DNA from: Plantago elongata
Lineage: Eukaryota; Streptophyta; Magnoliopsida; Lamiales; Plantaginaceae
Direction of reading: 5' to 3'
DNA: 29,014 nt
Assembly: GCA_036897095.1 (NCBI GenBank)
Contig: JAYMSP010001772.1
Span: 1 to 29,014, forward strand
The notes beneath the pieces were generated by a model that ran no database searches, was not told the origin of the DNA, and worked only from the letters and a program-made list of their open reading frames with translations. How positions within the stretch are numbered: position 1 is the first letter of the stretch; each line of letters starts with the position of its first letter. Of the stretch, positions 1 to 9,401 are shown one piece after another. The translations under genes and the position numbers were made by a program.

Positions 1-326
1 CTCGAACTCATTTTCTCTCTCAATTAAACTTAAAATTGTAAAACAACCTCTAATAATTCAATTTTATTAATTTCGACGTCTAAACACTATTATAATATAT
101 TAAATATGTTTTTAGCAAAATAAATTTTTTTTTTAATTTTAAACCTTAATAAATTATAAAACGACTTTAAAAAATGCAATTTCATTAATTTCAACAACTA
201 AGCACTCTTAAATATGAATAATATGTAAATAAAATAAAAAAATAAAAAAATTTATGACGTGGCGACGACGACGCGTCACCACTGCAGCAAAAATGACGCG
301 CGCCGTTAACATTGGAAATGGTCTAA
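1..326. mobile_element. PIF/Harbinger-like MITE, copy 1, cut by the window start
   Basis: The segment is AT-rich and ends in a GC-rich stretch (about 256-305) followed by ATTGGAAATGGTC at 311-323 and TAA at 324-326. The reverse complement of this end (GACCATTTCCAAT) resembles GACCGTGCCCAAT at 516-528, which I take as the opposite end of a second copy. A terminal inverted repeat next to a TAA trinucleotide fits PIF/Harbinger elements, which duplicate TWA. Bases 1-77 recur at 861-937. An internal degenerate tandem repeat is visible, with about a 118-base offset between positions 34 and 152. No transposase is encoded. Superfamily assignment is inference from the termini only. Confidence 0.5.
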
Positions 327-515
327 GGTTTACCGTTCAATCATTCGAGGAAACAACAAAATACAAAATGATACCAAGTCCCCAATAAATATACAAGAAT
401 GATACTAAACTCTCAATACAAGATACAAGAATGATACTAAAGTCTCAACACAACAAGAAGGGATCATGGTTCCGGAATCTCTCAATATTATTTTCAACCA
501 TCATCGAATTTGTGA

Positions 516-937
516 GACCGTGCCCAATAGCACACGCCGTGCGCAGAGTCATGAGGAGCCACGCGCCGTGGTTCCTCCAACGCGGTGCCGATGACGTGCC
601 ATGAGGCGCTTTGTGGCCCGACGCGGCGTGCTATGCAACGTCGCACATGCGGCGTCGTGCCAGCAGTAGCCAATCGGCTGCTGCCACTTGGCCCACGCTG
701 GACTATTCTTTTTTTTTTTAATTTTTCTTCGTTTGCCCGATTTCAAACGCGAATAAATCGAAAAATATAAATGTAAAAAATATGTAAAAATTACCAACGG
801 ATTCATTTCTTCGAGATCTACGAATAGAGACCACTCTCGATTATTTTTGGATCATTCCATCTCGAACTCATTTTCTCTTTCAATTAAACTTAAAATTGTA
901 AAACAAGCTCTAATAATTTAATTTTATTAACTTCGAC
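516..937. mobile_element. PIF/Harbinger-like MITE, copy 2, truncated at its right end
   Basis: It starts with a GACCGTGCCCAAT terminus, has a GC-rich subterminal block (530-700, rich in GCG/CGC), then AT-rich sequence. Bases 861-937 match 1-77 with only a few mismatches and in the same orientation. Homology stops at 937, where sequence related to exon 5 of an aldo-keto reductase begins abruptly. The right end of this copy is therefore missing. The block contains short open frames on both strands, but none resembles a protein and their composition follows the GC-rich MITE end. Confidence 0.5.
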
Positions 938-2568
938 ACTCTTTCCAGGACTTTCTTGCCACCAAACAGCCCACAGCCAACCGGACTGTATGCTACTATC
1001 CCGATCCCAAGTTCCCTGACATCCAATTCAAAATCAGTAGATAGCATGATTAACTGGAGAAGGCTGACAACTGAATAAATGCAAGAAACGGAAGTTCGGG
1101 TGTCTCAGTTTCAAATTGGAAGCCGAAAACATCTGTTCTGAATCTCAAGTAAATGATATTGCACTACTGTTATTCATTAATGCATCAGAGTCCAAAATCT
1201 GTAAATAGACCGAGTTACTAAAATACAATCTCAATAGGAGAAAACATGGAAAAAGATTGCCAAGCTTTTTTTTTTTTTTTTTTTGAATAGTTAATAAACA
1301 GAGTGAAACATAATAAGATGGCTATCAATGCAAGTTATTCTGAATTTAGCATGCAGATCCTCATGGATTGTTGTTTAGGAATATTGGAAAACCTGCAAAC
1401 AGGGATTATTTCTCCTTCGACAAGTCGTGACCAAAGTGAATATTCCATTTGATATGCAGTTAATGGATGAACTGCATGTGCCCGCCTTATAGTGTCGACG
1501 CTAGCTTCAGATATACCAATATACTTAATTTTACCTTCACCAACCAATTTTCTGCAAACATCATGAAAGCAATCAGGCCTTATTATTAAACTTTATAATA
1601 ACTCTGTGGCACTAATCACATTAAACACTTACTACTGTCTCTTCAATAGGCACAGTAGTATCAATCCTATGAATGTAGTAGAGATCTATGCAAACCACTT
1701 GAAGACGCTTCAGGCTAGCTTCGCAGCAAGAGCGGACATATTCAGCAGAGCCTTTGATTATAACAGGGTCGGTACTATTTATACCAAACTTTGTTGACAA
1801 TTCAACTTTTTCACGAGGTAGATATTTCAGTGCCTGAAACAAACATGTCTCTTGAGTCAGATTACTAGTATAAAAGCTTTGCATGACTTTACTTTTCAGT
1901 ATGTAGTATCTCAATCGCAATTTACATGCACATTCAACAACAGAGTGTTTAAGGTGAATATAGCAGGTTTTCCATCTCCATAAGAAAAAATATGTGCAGA
2001 TTAAAGAGAGGCTAAGAAACTCACTGAGGATGTATGTAATAACTAGTAATGTAGTTTACACACATAATAATACTGACTAATCAGAATACTATTACATAGG
2101 CGAATTACTTACTTTTATTGTACGAAAGACAATTACCACTTTGTTGCACACATTCTTTCTCAGTTCTCAAGTACGAAACTTTAAGAAGTGAAAATGAAAT
2201 AATACTGCACCTTCTTCCCAAATATGCCTCTTTGAAGTTGCTTCAAATTTGAAATGGTAATGAATAAGAATGTAATTTTACATTCAACAGAAAACCTTGC
2301 ATCCATATCCATGTCATAATACGTTCGAATGTGCATTGTTAACCAAATCGAAAACACAGAATTCTGGTATTAGAAATTAAGAGTATGGGGAACTTACCTT
2401 TCCAACTAAGTACTCGTTGTGATAGTTTATCCCATACATATCCGAGGTATCAAAATGAGTAATGCCTCTACTAGAGGCCTCTTTGATTATTGCAATTCCA
2501 TCCTCCTCAGAAAGAGGATCATTGTACACTCCAGAGATCCCCATGCAACCATAACCCATTTTCGACAC

Positions 2569-3102
2569 CTATGATATTAAAAGAGACACCACACTCAGCA
2601 AAGGACTGATTCAACACGTTGGAAACAAATCACAATTTGTTAAATAGGCTCACAAGTCCCAAGTATTCAGCGGATTTATTCACTCCACCCTTGTTTCACA
2701 AGTTCTATTCCAGGATGGGTATGAAGAATGTTCACACAAGGGGGTCTTAAGGACAGTGTAAACAAATATAACTTGTTTCCTAAATAAGAAAGCTAGTTAT
2801 GCTACTGTCAAGCATAATAGTGTACAGATTAGCATTAATAATTTTATCTATATATACTTGTTGGTTGATGGTAGTGTATCGAAAGGGGCAGAGAGTAGAT
2901 TAGGTTGCTGAACAAAAGTTGGGCCTTATTCTTTAAGACTGTATTTGTCCCGCTCTGGTGCTGATGATTTACTTTACTTAGCAAATAGTCTCCCAAGATA
3001 GAACAACAGTATTTGAGTTAGTGTTCAGTAACTCTTCGAACTACTACAATAAATTATTGTTCAGGCTCTAGAGAGAAATAGATAAGGAAGAAAGAATTGG
3101 AT
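2569..3102 (-). other. Residual intron 1 sequence of the broken reductase, 3' side
   Basis: This stretch lies between the exon 2 acceptor and the Copia LTR end. It is AT-rich with no credible coding frame. It ends in AGAATTGGAT directly before the LTR terminus, and the same ten bases precede the second LTR fragment at 8155. Confidence 0.5.
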
Positions 3103-3769
3103 TGTTGGTGTTTTTAATTCGATTCTGGAGGGTCCTATTTATAATTAGGAAGAGTCGCAATCTGAACATGCGTGGTTTCTTTCGAACAGAACCCTGCAGA
3201 GACGAAATTTTGAACAGACACAACTTTTCGAGTTTTTATTTTCAGACACATACTTTGAACGAAGGATTAAATTCGTTCAGCGAATGGACAGATTCGTTCA
3301 CTACAAGCCCAACCGAGTTGGGCCTCTTCTGTTTCAGATTTTGTTTGGGCCTAACCAAACAGAATATGTTTCTGGTCCAAAAAGATTCGTTCACTACAAG
3401 TCCAACCGAATTGGGCCTCTTCTGTTTCAGATTTTGTTTGGGCCTGACCAAACAGAATATGTTTCTAGCCCAAAAAGATTATACTCAGCCCTAGACTGCG
3501 ACCCGCAAACCCACGGACCTCGAAACCACGAATTGTGAACCACGTCCCGTGATTCAGTCCCGGGCCCGGCTCCTGGCATAGCCAAGCGGGTGCGGGTGCG
3601 GGTGAAGATGCATCTAGGTCCTCCCTCCTTCAAAAGCATGGGTGCCCCAAGGGCCAATCATTTAGTTCAATCCAATAGCTAATAAGTAGCTCTTTCTTCC
3701 TCAATTTTAGCAATGTGGGACTCTCATATTCCAACTCTTGGCATTTCATATTCAATACATCAACCAACA
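3103..3769 (-). repeat. 3' LTR of the Copia element
   Basis: On the plus strand the segment starts TGTTGG and ends CCAACA, the inverted ends expected of an LTR (TG...CA). On the minus strand the inner part carries a GAGAGTCCCACATTGC motif, common near the start of plant Copia LTRs. The outer end (3103-3190) matches 8155-8250. It contains a 93-bp tandem duplication at 3291-3476. Boundaries rest on the inverted hexamer ends. About 800 bases of non-coding sequence lie between the RNase H stop region and this LTR, so a longer LTR cannot be excluded. Confidence 0.6.
3291..3476. repeat. 93-bp tandem duplication inside the LTR
   Basis: Unit 1 is 3291-3383 and unit 2 is 3384-3476, differing at only a few positions. 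Each begins GATTCGTTCACTACAAG and ends at CCAAAAA. Because 93 is a multiple of three, the duplication stays open in several frames and makes spurious open frames of up to 130 codons with a duplicated 31-residue block. There is no reason to think these are genes. Confidence 0.9.
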
Positions 3770-4560
3770 CACTTTGAGCTCCAAGAACTCTTTCAACTTA
3801 CAATGAATTTTAGTTATTCTTTCTCAATTGTATTTTACTATCATAGTAGATTATTCACGATTAAGAAAACTCCATTCCTAAACGTGTGGACCCATTGGTT
3901 GAGGTACAAAGTAATATACTAGCCTCATTGTTTTAGCTAAAATTCTTACAATCCTCAGATGGAAGAGAATTGATGCTCACATCACACCGGGGTGCTCTAG
4001 CCAGAATTTTCTGCGAAAAACCATATTGCATCGGGATCGATTGTCAGTGACATTGAATCGTCCCTAGTAGAATACCATCGGATTTACTTGCCACCCGGTG
4101 GACGTGATGCCTTGAACCGGTCGGCGTTTTGTGTAAACCAAGAAAATGATATCAACACAATAATTTTTCTTATTGCCTCATTGCCATTCTTAGTCCGTTA
4201 AAGGCCTTGGATTACTCTAATTCATCAGGGTTCTCGGTTGAAGCGGCCTCCCATTCTTCACACCCAAATAGGTTATCTCGTTCTAAGAGCATCCTGCCAA
4301 TGCTCCGCTCGTAAGCTAAAGAGATTAAGAATCCTCGTCAGGGATCATTAAGAGTTTAGTGACTCATCCTCCGCCCGTTCTGCAGGAGCACTTAAAGTGT
4401 CTTTCTTGGGGAATGGTGCAAGTGGAGTTAGTAACTCCTAAGTGCTCTTACCTCGAAGTGCAAAACTTCACGAGGCGCAAACTGGTCATTTACAGTTTAG
4501 TTGTCCCATTGAATCAAATTCTTGGGATCTTCGTTCAGTATGATTGGGTTGCCACCGTAA
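3770..4560 (-). other. Copia 3' untranslated region between RNase H and LTR
   Basis: This is non-coding sequence downstream of the polyprotein on the minus strand. It begins after the remnant of the usual Copia C-terminus (RGMGLRPTK then stop, near 4560-4600). No purine-rich polypurine tract is obvious directly before the LTR. Short open frames on either strand here look accidental. Confidence 0.45.
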
Positions 4561-5251
4561 ACTTCCTTATTTTGTGGGTCTTAAGCCCATTCCCCTAGAC
4601 AACAAATAGTGTCCTTGATCCCTTGGTAGCGCTTTGGTTAGCGGATCCGCAATGTTATCCTTTGATTTCACGTAATCAATAGTGATAACTGATAACCCCT
4701 GTAGAGACCAATTGCCAAATGATTTTATGTCTTCGGCGTATATGTCTAGACTTTCCGTTATATATATTGTTCGATGCCCTTCCTAATGCCGGCATACTGT
4801 CACAATGAATTGTCACATAAGGCACGGGCTTATCCCAATAAGGGATATCCTCTAAAAATTCTCGAAGCCACACGGCTTCTTCTCCAGCTTTGTCCAAAGC
4901 TATAAATTCTGATTCCATCATGGATTGGGTGATGCACGTTTGTTTAGAGTACTTCCATGAAACATCACCGCCACCAACGATAAACACATAACCATTAGTG
5001 GAGTTGGTGTTAGTACTATCAGATATCCAGGTTGCATCATTGTATCCTTCCAATATTGCTGGATATCTTCCATAGTGCAATTCATGATCTATTGTGAACT
5101 TTAAGTATCCCAATAGATGAAGTAGAGCTTTCCAGTGGGATCTTCCAAGATTACGCGTAAACCTAGCCAACTTATTGAGTGCAAAGGCAATATCAGGACG
5201 AGTGCAGTTCATTACGTACATTAAAATGCCAATTATCCTAGCATATTGCAT
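4560..5251 (-). pseudogene. Copia RNase H domain, degraded
   Basis: The minus-strand frame begins MQYARIIGILMYVMNCTRPD, the conserved linker after Copia reverse transcriptase. It continues through NGYVFIVGGGDVSW, QSMMESEFIALDKAGEEAVW and HCDSMPALGRA, which are the RNase H conserved blocks with the ESE and D residues. It ends near IRRRHKIIW. The usual ADPLTK tail and RGMGLRPT end follow up to about 4560 without a continuous frame. The join to the upstream reverse transcriptase segment needs a frameshift at about 5240-5270. Confidence 0.85.
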
Positions 5252-5716
5252 TTGGTTTACTGGTTTTGTCCAGACACAAAGATTCGCACATCGATGTCCT
5301 TACACATTGACGGTCAAAGACCTCATATTTCTTTAGAAACTCTTCAATGTAGTGAGATTGTGAGAGCACCAATCCCTCGAGAGTTTTAGAAACCTTAATC
5401 CCTAAGATTAAATCTATTACACCCAAGTCTTTCATGTTAAAAAGTTGTTTCAACATTTGTTTTGTTTTCAAGATCAAATCCTGGTTGCTTCCAGTAATGA
5501 GCATGTCATCTACATATAAGCAAATCATGACAAAGGATTCATCGTTCCCCTTCACATAGACACACTTATCATACTCATTTATGGAAAAACCCTTTGATCG
5601 CAACGTGTTATCAAACTTTTCGTGCCATTGTTTAGGGCTTGCTTGAGTCCGTACAATGACTTGACAAGACACCCGACCTTCTTCTCTTGTCCTGGAACCA
5701 CATACCCTTCAGGTTA
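5238..5716 (-). pseudogene. Copia reverse transcriptase, C-terminal half (YVDD box)
   Basis: The minus-strand frame contains QWHEKFDNTLRSKGF and the catalytic CLYVDDMLITGS box of Copia reverse transcriptase. Upstream, the consensus YMEQPEGF region reads YMD-stop-PEGYVVPGQ, with an in-frame TAA at 5714-5716. A further frameshift occurs near 5630-5640, between the LYGLKQA motif and KQWHEKF. The enzyme is inactive as encoded. Confidence 0.88.
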
Positions 5717-6457
5717 GTCCATATAAATTTTCTCGTCTAACTCTCCATTTAGGAAGGCAGTTTTAACATCCATTTGATGTATCTCAAAGCCACGTAGTGC
5801 AGCCATGACAATGAATACTCTAATGGAAGTTATTCTTGAGACAGGTGAGTATTTGTCAAAATAGTCAAGTCCCTCCTTTTGTCTATAGCCTTTGACCACT
5901 AGACGAGCCTTGTATTTGTCTATGGTTCCATCTGCTTTATTCTTGCGTTTGAGAATCCACTTGCAACCCAATGGCTTATTTCCCGGAGGAAGGTCAACCA
6001 CTTCCCAAGTATGATTTTGCATGATGGAATCCATTTCACTTTCAATGGCCTCTTTCCAAAAGGGGGCTTCAAGAGTGGACATCGCCTCTTGAATTGTCCT
6101 AGGCTCATTTTCTACAAGGTATGTGAGAAAATCAGAACCAAAGTCTTTCTGAGTCCTAGCTCGCTTACTCCTCCTTGGTTCGACATCAGGAACCTCAACG
6201 TTCTCTTGATGTGAGCCTTCAAGTTCTACAAAATCCTCTCGTGGAAATACTTCAGGTTCTGTAGCATCCTTTATAAGAGGTGAACCTATAGGTTCATCTA
6301 CATTTTCCGGGGGTACAACATGAAATTCTGCATTATGGCCACTTGGATCAGGGACCCCCACATGGCCTACAACAGGTGCCCTCACCGGAACAACTACTTG
6401 GGGCCTTACTGGAACCACCACTAGGGCCCCCACAAGGACCAACACTAGGGTCCCCAC
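5714..6457 (-). pseudogene. Copia reverse transcriptase, N-terminal half, with linker
   Basis: The frame has a proline/valine-rich linker (VVPVR and similar repeats). It then reads EPRRSKRART and the start of the RVT_2 domain: EAMSTLEAPFWKEAIESEMD, NKPLGCKWILKRK, KYKARLVVKGYRQKEGLDYF and HQMDVKTAFLNGELDEKIYM. These are diagnostic of Ty1/Copia reverse transcriptase. The frame ends at the premature stop at 5714. Confidence 0.9.
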
Positions 6458-6665
6458 ATTTGACCCATGTCATTTACGATAAACTATTTCCTTCATTTCC
6501 TTCCTAGAAAAAACTTCTTCAAAGAATTCTGCATTCCTTGATTCAATGACAGTTCCTTCATGAATGTCAAGTATTAGCGACTTATGCACTAAGAAGCGAT
6601 AAGCACTACTGTTGTTTGCATATCCTATAAAAATGCAAATCTATAGTCTTTGGTCCAATCTTTAC

Positions 6666-7454
6666 TTATTTTGGTTTATGTATTACTACCTTGGCCAAGC
6701 AGCCCCACACTTTCAAGTGTTGGTACGAGGGCTTGTGACCTTTCCATAATTCATATGGAGTAACATCACTATCTTTCCGGGATATTTTGTTAAGAATAGT
6801 AGTGGCCGTGAGAATAGCCTCCCCCCACAAGTTCTGAGGTAATCTAGAATCTAGTAATATTGCATTCATCATCTCCTTTTGAGTATGATTCGTGCGTTCA
6901 GCAATACCATTAGGTTGAGGAGAATATGGAGCAGTGGTTTGATGACAAACTGTGAACAATATTCTTCAAGTGGTCTTGTATATTCTCCACCTCTATCACT
7001 TCGAATTACTTTAATACGAGTATTAAGTTGATTCTCAACTTCAGTTTTGTAACATTTAATTAAATGCTTCTAAGGTTTCATCCTTACTCCTTAGCAAATA
7101 AACGTAACAATACCTAGTGGAATCATCGACAAAAGTAACAAAGTACTTTTTCCCTCCTCTAGTTTGCACAAATTTTAAGTCACATAAGTCACTGTGAATT
7201 AATTCTAGAGGAGACGTGGTTCTGTTTACATAATGAAATGACGCTCTTGTTAGTTTTGCTTCCACACAAACCTCGCATTTACTTTGAGGGTTGATTTTAA
7301 AGGACGACAAATGATTCGTTTTAATTAACTTTCGAATCGCGTTGTAGTTTGTATGTCCTAATCTATGGTGCCATAAATTAGGAAACTCAGTCAAGTAAGT
7401 AGAAACATTCTTTACATTGCTCTCAATGGAGCGAAGTACAGACATTACAGACAT
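6666..7454 (-). pseudogene. Copia GAG-pre-integrase and integrase, broken
   Basis: The segment at 7056-7454 has the pre-integrase motif LWHHRLGHTNYNAI with the CEVC zinc-ligand pair (HHCC finger), then the integrase core start LIHSDLCDL and YFVTFVDDSTRYCYVY. Its frame is lost at about 7050. The core resumes at 6666-6959 with the conserved TTAPYSPQPNGIAERTN and LWGEAILTA blocks. The break around 6960-7055 means the catalytic core is not continuous. Confidence 0.88.
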
Positions 7455-7459
7455 TTTGA

Positions 7460-7945
7460 AAAGCCCATCACATGTGTAGCCCTTTCCTACAAACTTTTCA
7501 TCATTACAAACTGACCAGACTCAAAAGTCAACTTAAAACTTGCCCTAACAACCAAATGTCCGGATACCAAGTTCCTGCATATGTCCGAAACGTGCATCAC
7601 TTCCTTCAGTATGAGTTCCTTCCCGAAAGTCATCTTCAAAACCACGTTGTCAACTCCCTTCACTTAGAATGTAGCATCGTTCCCCATGAACAACTTCTTA
7701 TCCTTCACCGAAGTGTAAGTGGAGAAGGAGCCCCTGTCAGAACAGATGTGACGAGTCGCACCTGTGTCAATCCACCACTGTTTCAGATTTCAACAAGGTT
7801 TGCCTCCAAGATCTTACTTGCAAATGAGTTAACCAAGTCCTCCTCCATAGGGTCACCCTTTGCTTCTGCCACATTTGCCCTCTTCTTGAGTTGGTGACAA
7901 TCAGCCTTCATGTGCCCAGGCTTGCCACAAAATTGTAGCAATTCC
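7460..7945 (-). pseudogene. Copia zinc knuckle and protease, frameshifted
   Basis: On the minus strand a nucleocapsid zinc knuckle (C-x2-C-x4-H-x4-C type, GKPGHMKADC) is readable near 7900-7945, but two extra bases lie between its first two cysteines. A second shift precedes the protease motif WWIDTGATRHICSD (around 7730-7780), which holds the catalytic D-T-G. An in-frame TAA occurs at 7664-7666, followed by VMHVSDICRNLVS. Homology continues into the pre-integrase region. Confidence 0.82.
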
Positions 7946-7987
7946 CCTTGATACTCCTAGAAGGACCAGGTTTCCAGAGTTCCCCAA

Positions 7988-8148
7988 AGAAGGAAAACCA
8001 AGAAACAAGAGGGCATGCTGCCCAATGAGTACTTCCTGGCCGCTTCATTGATCGAGAAGCTGCCTCCTTCATGGAATGAGTTTATGAACTATCTCAAGTT
8101 GAAGACTAAGAAGATGAAGCTTGAGAAGTTGATCATTAAACTCTAGAA
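7988..8148 (+). pseudogene. Reversed gag fragment of Copia
   Basis: On the plus strand, opposite to all other Copia domains here, the frame reads NEYFLAASLIEKLPPSWNEF then MNYLKLKTKKMKLEKLI before a stop. This matches the UBN2/retrotran_gag pattern (IIEKLPPSW...YLKHK...L..LI) of Copia elements. It lies where gag should be but is inverted. It is bounded by one arm of a 20-bp perfect inverted repeat (7988-8007 with 8251-8270). Confidence 0.75.
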
Positions 8149-8154
8149 TTGGAT

Positions 8155-8250
8155 TGTTGGTGTGTTTAATTCGATTCTGGAGGGTCCTATTTATAATTAG
8201 TAAGAGTTGCAATCTGAATAGGTGCGATCTTTTGCGAATAGAGTTCTTTC
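8155..8250 (-). repeat. Truncated 5' LTR fragment of the Copia element
   Basis: This region is nearly identical to 3103-3170 and weakly similar for a further 40 or so bases, so it represents only the U5 end of the LTR. The ten bases before it (8145-8154) also match the ten bases flanking the other LTR, which is unexpected for a normal element. Confidence 0.7.
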
Positions 8251-8270
8251 TGTTTCTTGGTTTTCCTTCT

Positions 8271-8670
8271 CTATTCATCAATATAATTTCAGTACTTAAG
8301 CACCTCGCATCTGATAAACCCGCATAAACCTATATGGTTCCCAAGGTTGGGGAACAAGTGCCATGAACCAAACATGATCAGAGCCTGTTCTACTTTGGAA
8401 AGTCAATTAAACATATGAAACAGAACTATTTGATCATCATTTGCACAAACAAATCGATCAACAATTTGATTTATTCCCTAAGCACGGTATCAAACTACCA
8501 ATATTAAAATTCCGAAGATTCTCCTCGTATAAACTCATAATTGGACAATAGTGGACAATCAGTAAAGTAGACTTCACTAATTAACCCGACCAGTTTGTTT
8601 TTCAACATAAAAAGATTCATAATCAACTGATCAGGAAAAAAAATAATAGCAGAGAATAATAAATGCTGAC
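8271..8670 (-). other. Residual intron 1 sequence of the broken reductase, 5' side
   Basis: This is AT-rich intron sequence between the Copia remnant and the exon 1 donor (AAG then GTCAGC on the minus strand). I see no genes or clear repeats in it. Confidence 0.5.
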
Positions 8671-8724
8671 CTTAAGACCTTGGCTTCCCAATTTCACTCT
8701 TGGAATCGATTCTGAGGTGGCCAT

Positions 8725-9401
8725 GGTTGCGAAAAAGACACAAGATCGAAATTGATGAATTAACTTAAGAAATTGAACCGCATGCTTCTTGTATATAAAT
8801 AATAAATGTGACCACTTTGACCAGTAGTATGGGAGTGGACTGTGGGGTCGATTTTTTTCATTTTACCACTTCCGTACGGAACAAAGATGTGCATACACAA
8901 ATGTTTGTTTTGAGCATTTATCCTTTTCCTTCTTCTCAGAAACAACCTGAATTTTAGTTAACTCGACTAATCAAAGTATCAAACCATCAACTTGTTGATA
9001 ACATCATAAAACATCTGAAGTTCCCAATTTAGCCCTGATAATATTGAAAAAAATCACATATACAGTCGTCACCAAGAAAGGTTTTGAATAATTTAGTTGC
9101 AAAAAGGGCTATGCTGGTTTAATTGTGCAGTAATCTGCAATAATCGCCTTACTGTTACCAACGAAGCTGGTTGCATTTGCACCAGTTACCTTAAAGAGTT
9201 AGAGGGAGTAGCAATCTGCAATAATCCCGGAGTACGAGTACTCAGTTATCAGGTCTTGCATAAGAATACCGAACAGGCGAACACACTTTGTCAAGTACAA
9301 GCACAGAGGCATACATTCATATCGGTTTGGGAATACCGAATATCAGGTCACGTATGAATTTCTACTTTCCGGTAACGATGTACAAAATCAAAACAACCAT
9401 T
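8725..9401. other. Intergenic spacer with promoter region of the broken reductase
   Basis: The first 80 bases upstream of the minus-strand start are a plausible 5' leader, with a TATATAC sequence near 8795 in minus-strand orientation. The rest holds only short, unconvincing open frames. Confidence 0.35.

Larger units (their letters stand above)
3103..8270 (-). mobile_element. Decayed Ty1/Copia LTR retrotransposon in a reductase intron
   Basis: The pol domains read on the minus strand in Copia order: zinc knuckle, protease, integrase, reverse transcriptase, RNase H. This order (integrase before reverse transcriptase) defines Copia. The downstream LTR is at 3103-3769. The upstream LTR survives only as a fragment at 8155 to about 8250. 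Stops and frameshifts interrupt the polyprotein in several places, and a gag fragment lies reversed at 7988-8148. No tRNA primer-binding site (TGGTATCAGAGC type) follows the upstream LTR fragment. Because one LTR is truncated, a target-site duplication cannot be verified. The element lies wholly within intron 1 of the broken reductase, antisense to the window and parallel to the host gene. Confidence 0.85.
938..8724 (-). pseudogene. Broken aldo-keto reductase (perakine reductase/PCNT115 type)
   Basis: This is a decayed tandem relative of the intact reductase at 10509-14044. Recognisable exons on the minus strand are: exon 1 8671-8724 (begins MATSESIPRVKLGSQG), exon 2 2398-2568 (contains HFDTSDMYG), exon 3 about 1636-1833 (contains TKFG and YYIHR), exon 4 about 1393-1551, and exon 5 about 938-1010. 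Exon 4 has lost its 5' end. Using the only visible acceptor (TTTGCAG) it is about 14 bases shorter than in the intact gene and out of frame. Exon 5 breaks off after GGKKV at a MITE junction, and exons 6 and 7 are absent. Just before the catalytic His region, QVDYIDLYY of the intact copy reads QVVCIDLYY here. The exon 3 donor is doubled (GTAGTAAGT). Intron 1 is about 6.1 kb because a Copia element sits in it. A TATATAC sequence lies on the minus strand upstream of the start (near 8795). Transcription is possible, but a full enzyme is not. Confidence 0.85.

Noticed and set aside
549..806. Overlapping open frames on both strands (85 and 61 codons) in a GC-rich block
   Set aside because: They coincide with the GC-rich end of a MITE, have composition-driven residues (Arg, Ala, Lys runs) and resemble no protein family.
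3102..3538. Open frames of 130 and 84 codons with an internally repeated 31-residue block
   Set aside because: The repeat is the 93-bp tandem duplication of the LTR; the length (a multiple of 3) keeps frames open by chance.
7472..7897. 141-codon plus-strand open frame
   Set aside because: The minus strand over the same bases encodes the Copia protease and zinc-knuckle remnant, so this is a shadow frame.
8069..8281. 70-codon minus-strand open frame across the LTR fragment
   Set aside because: It crosses the LTR fragment and reads antisense through the reversed gag piece; no domain pattern.
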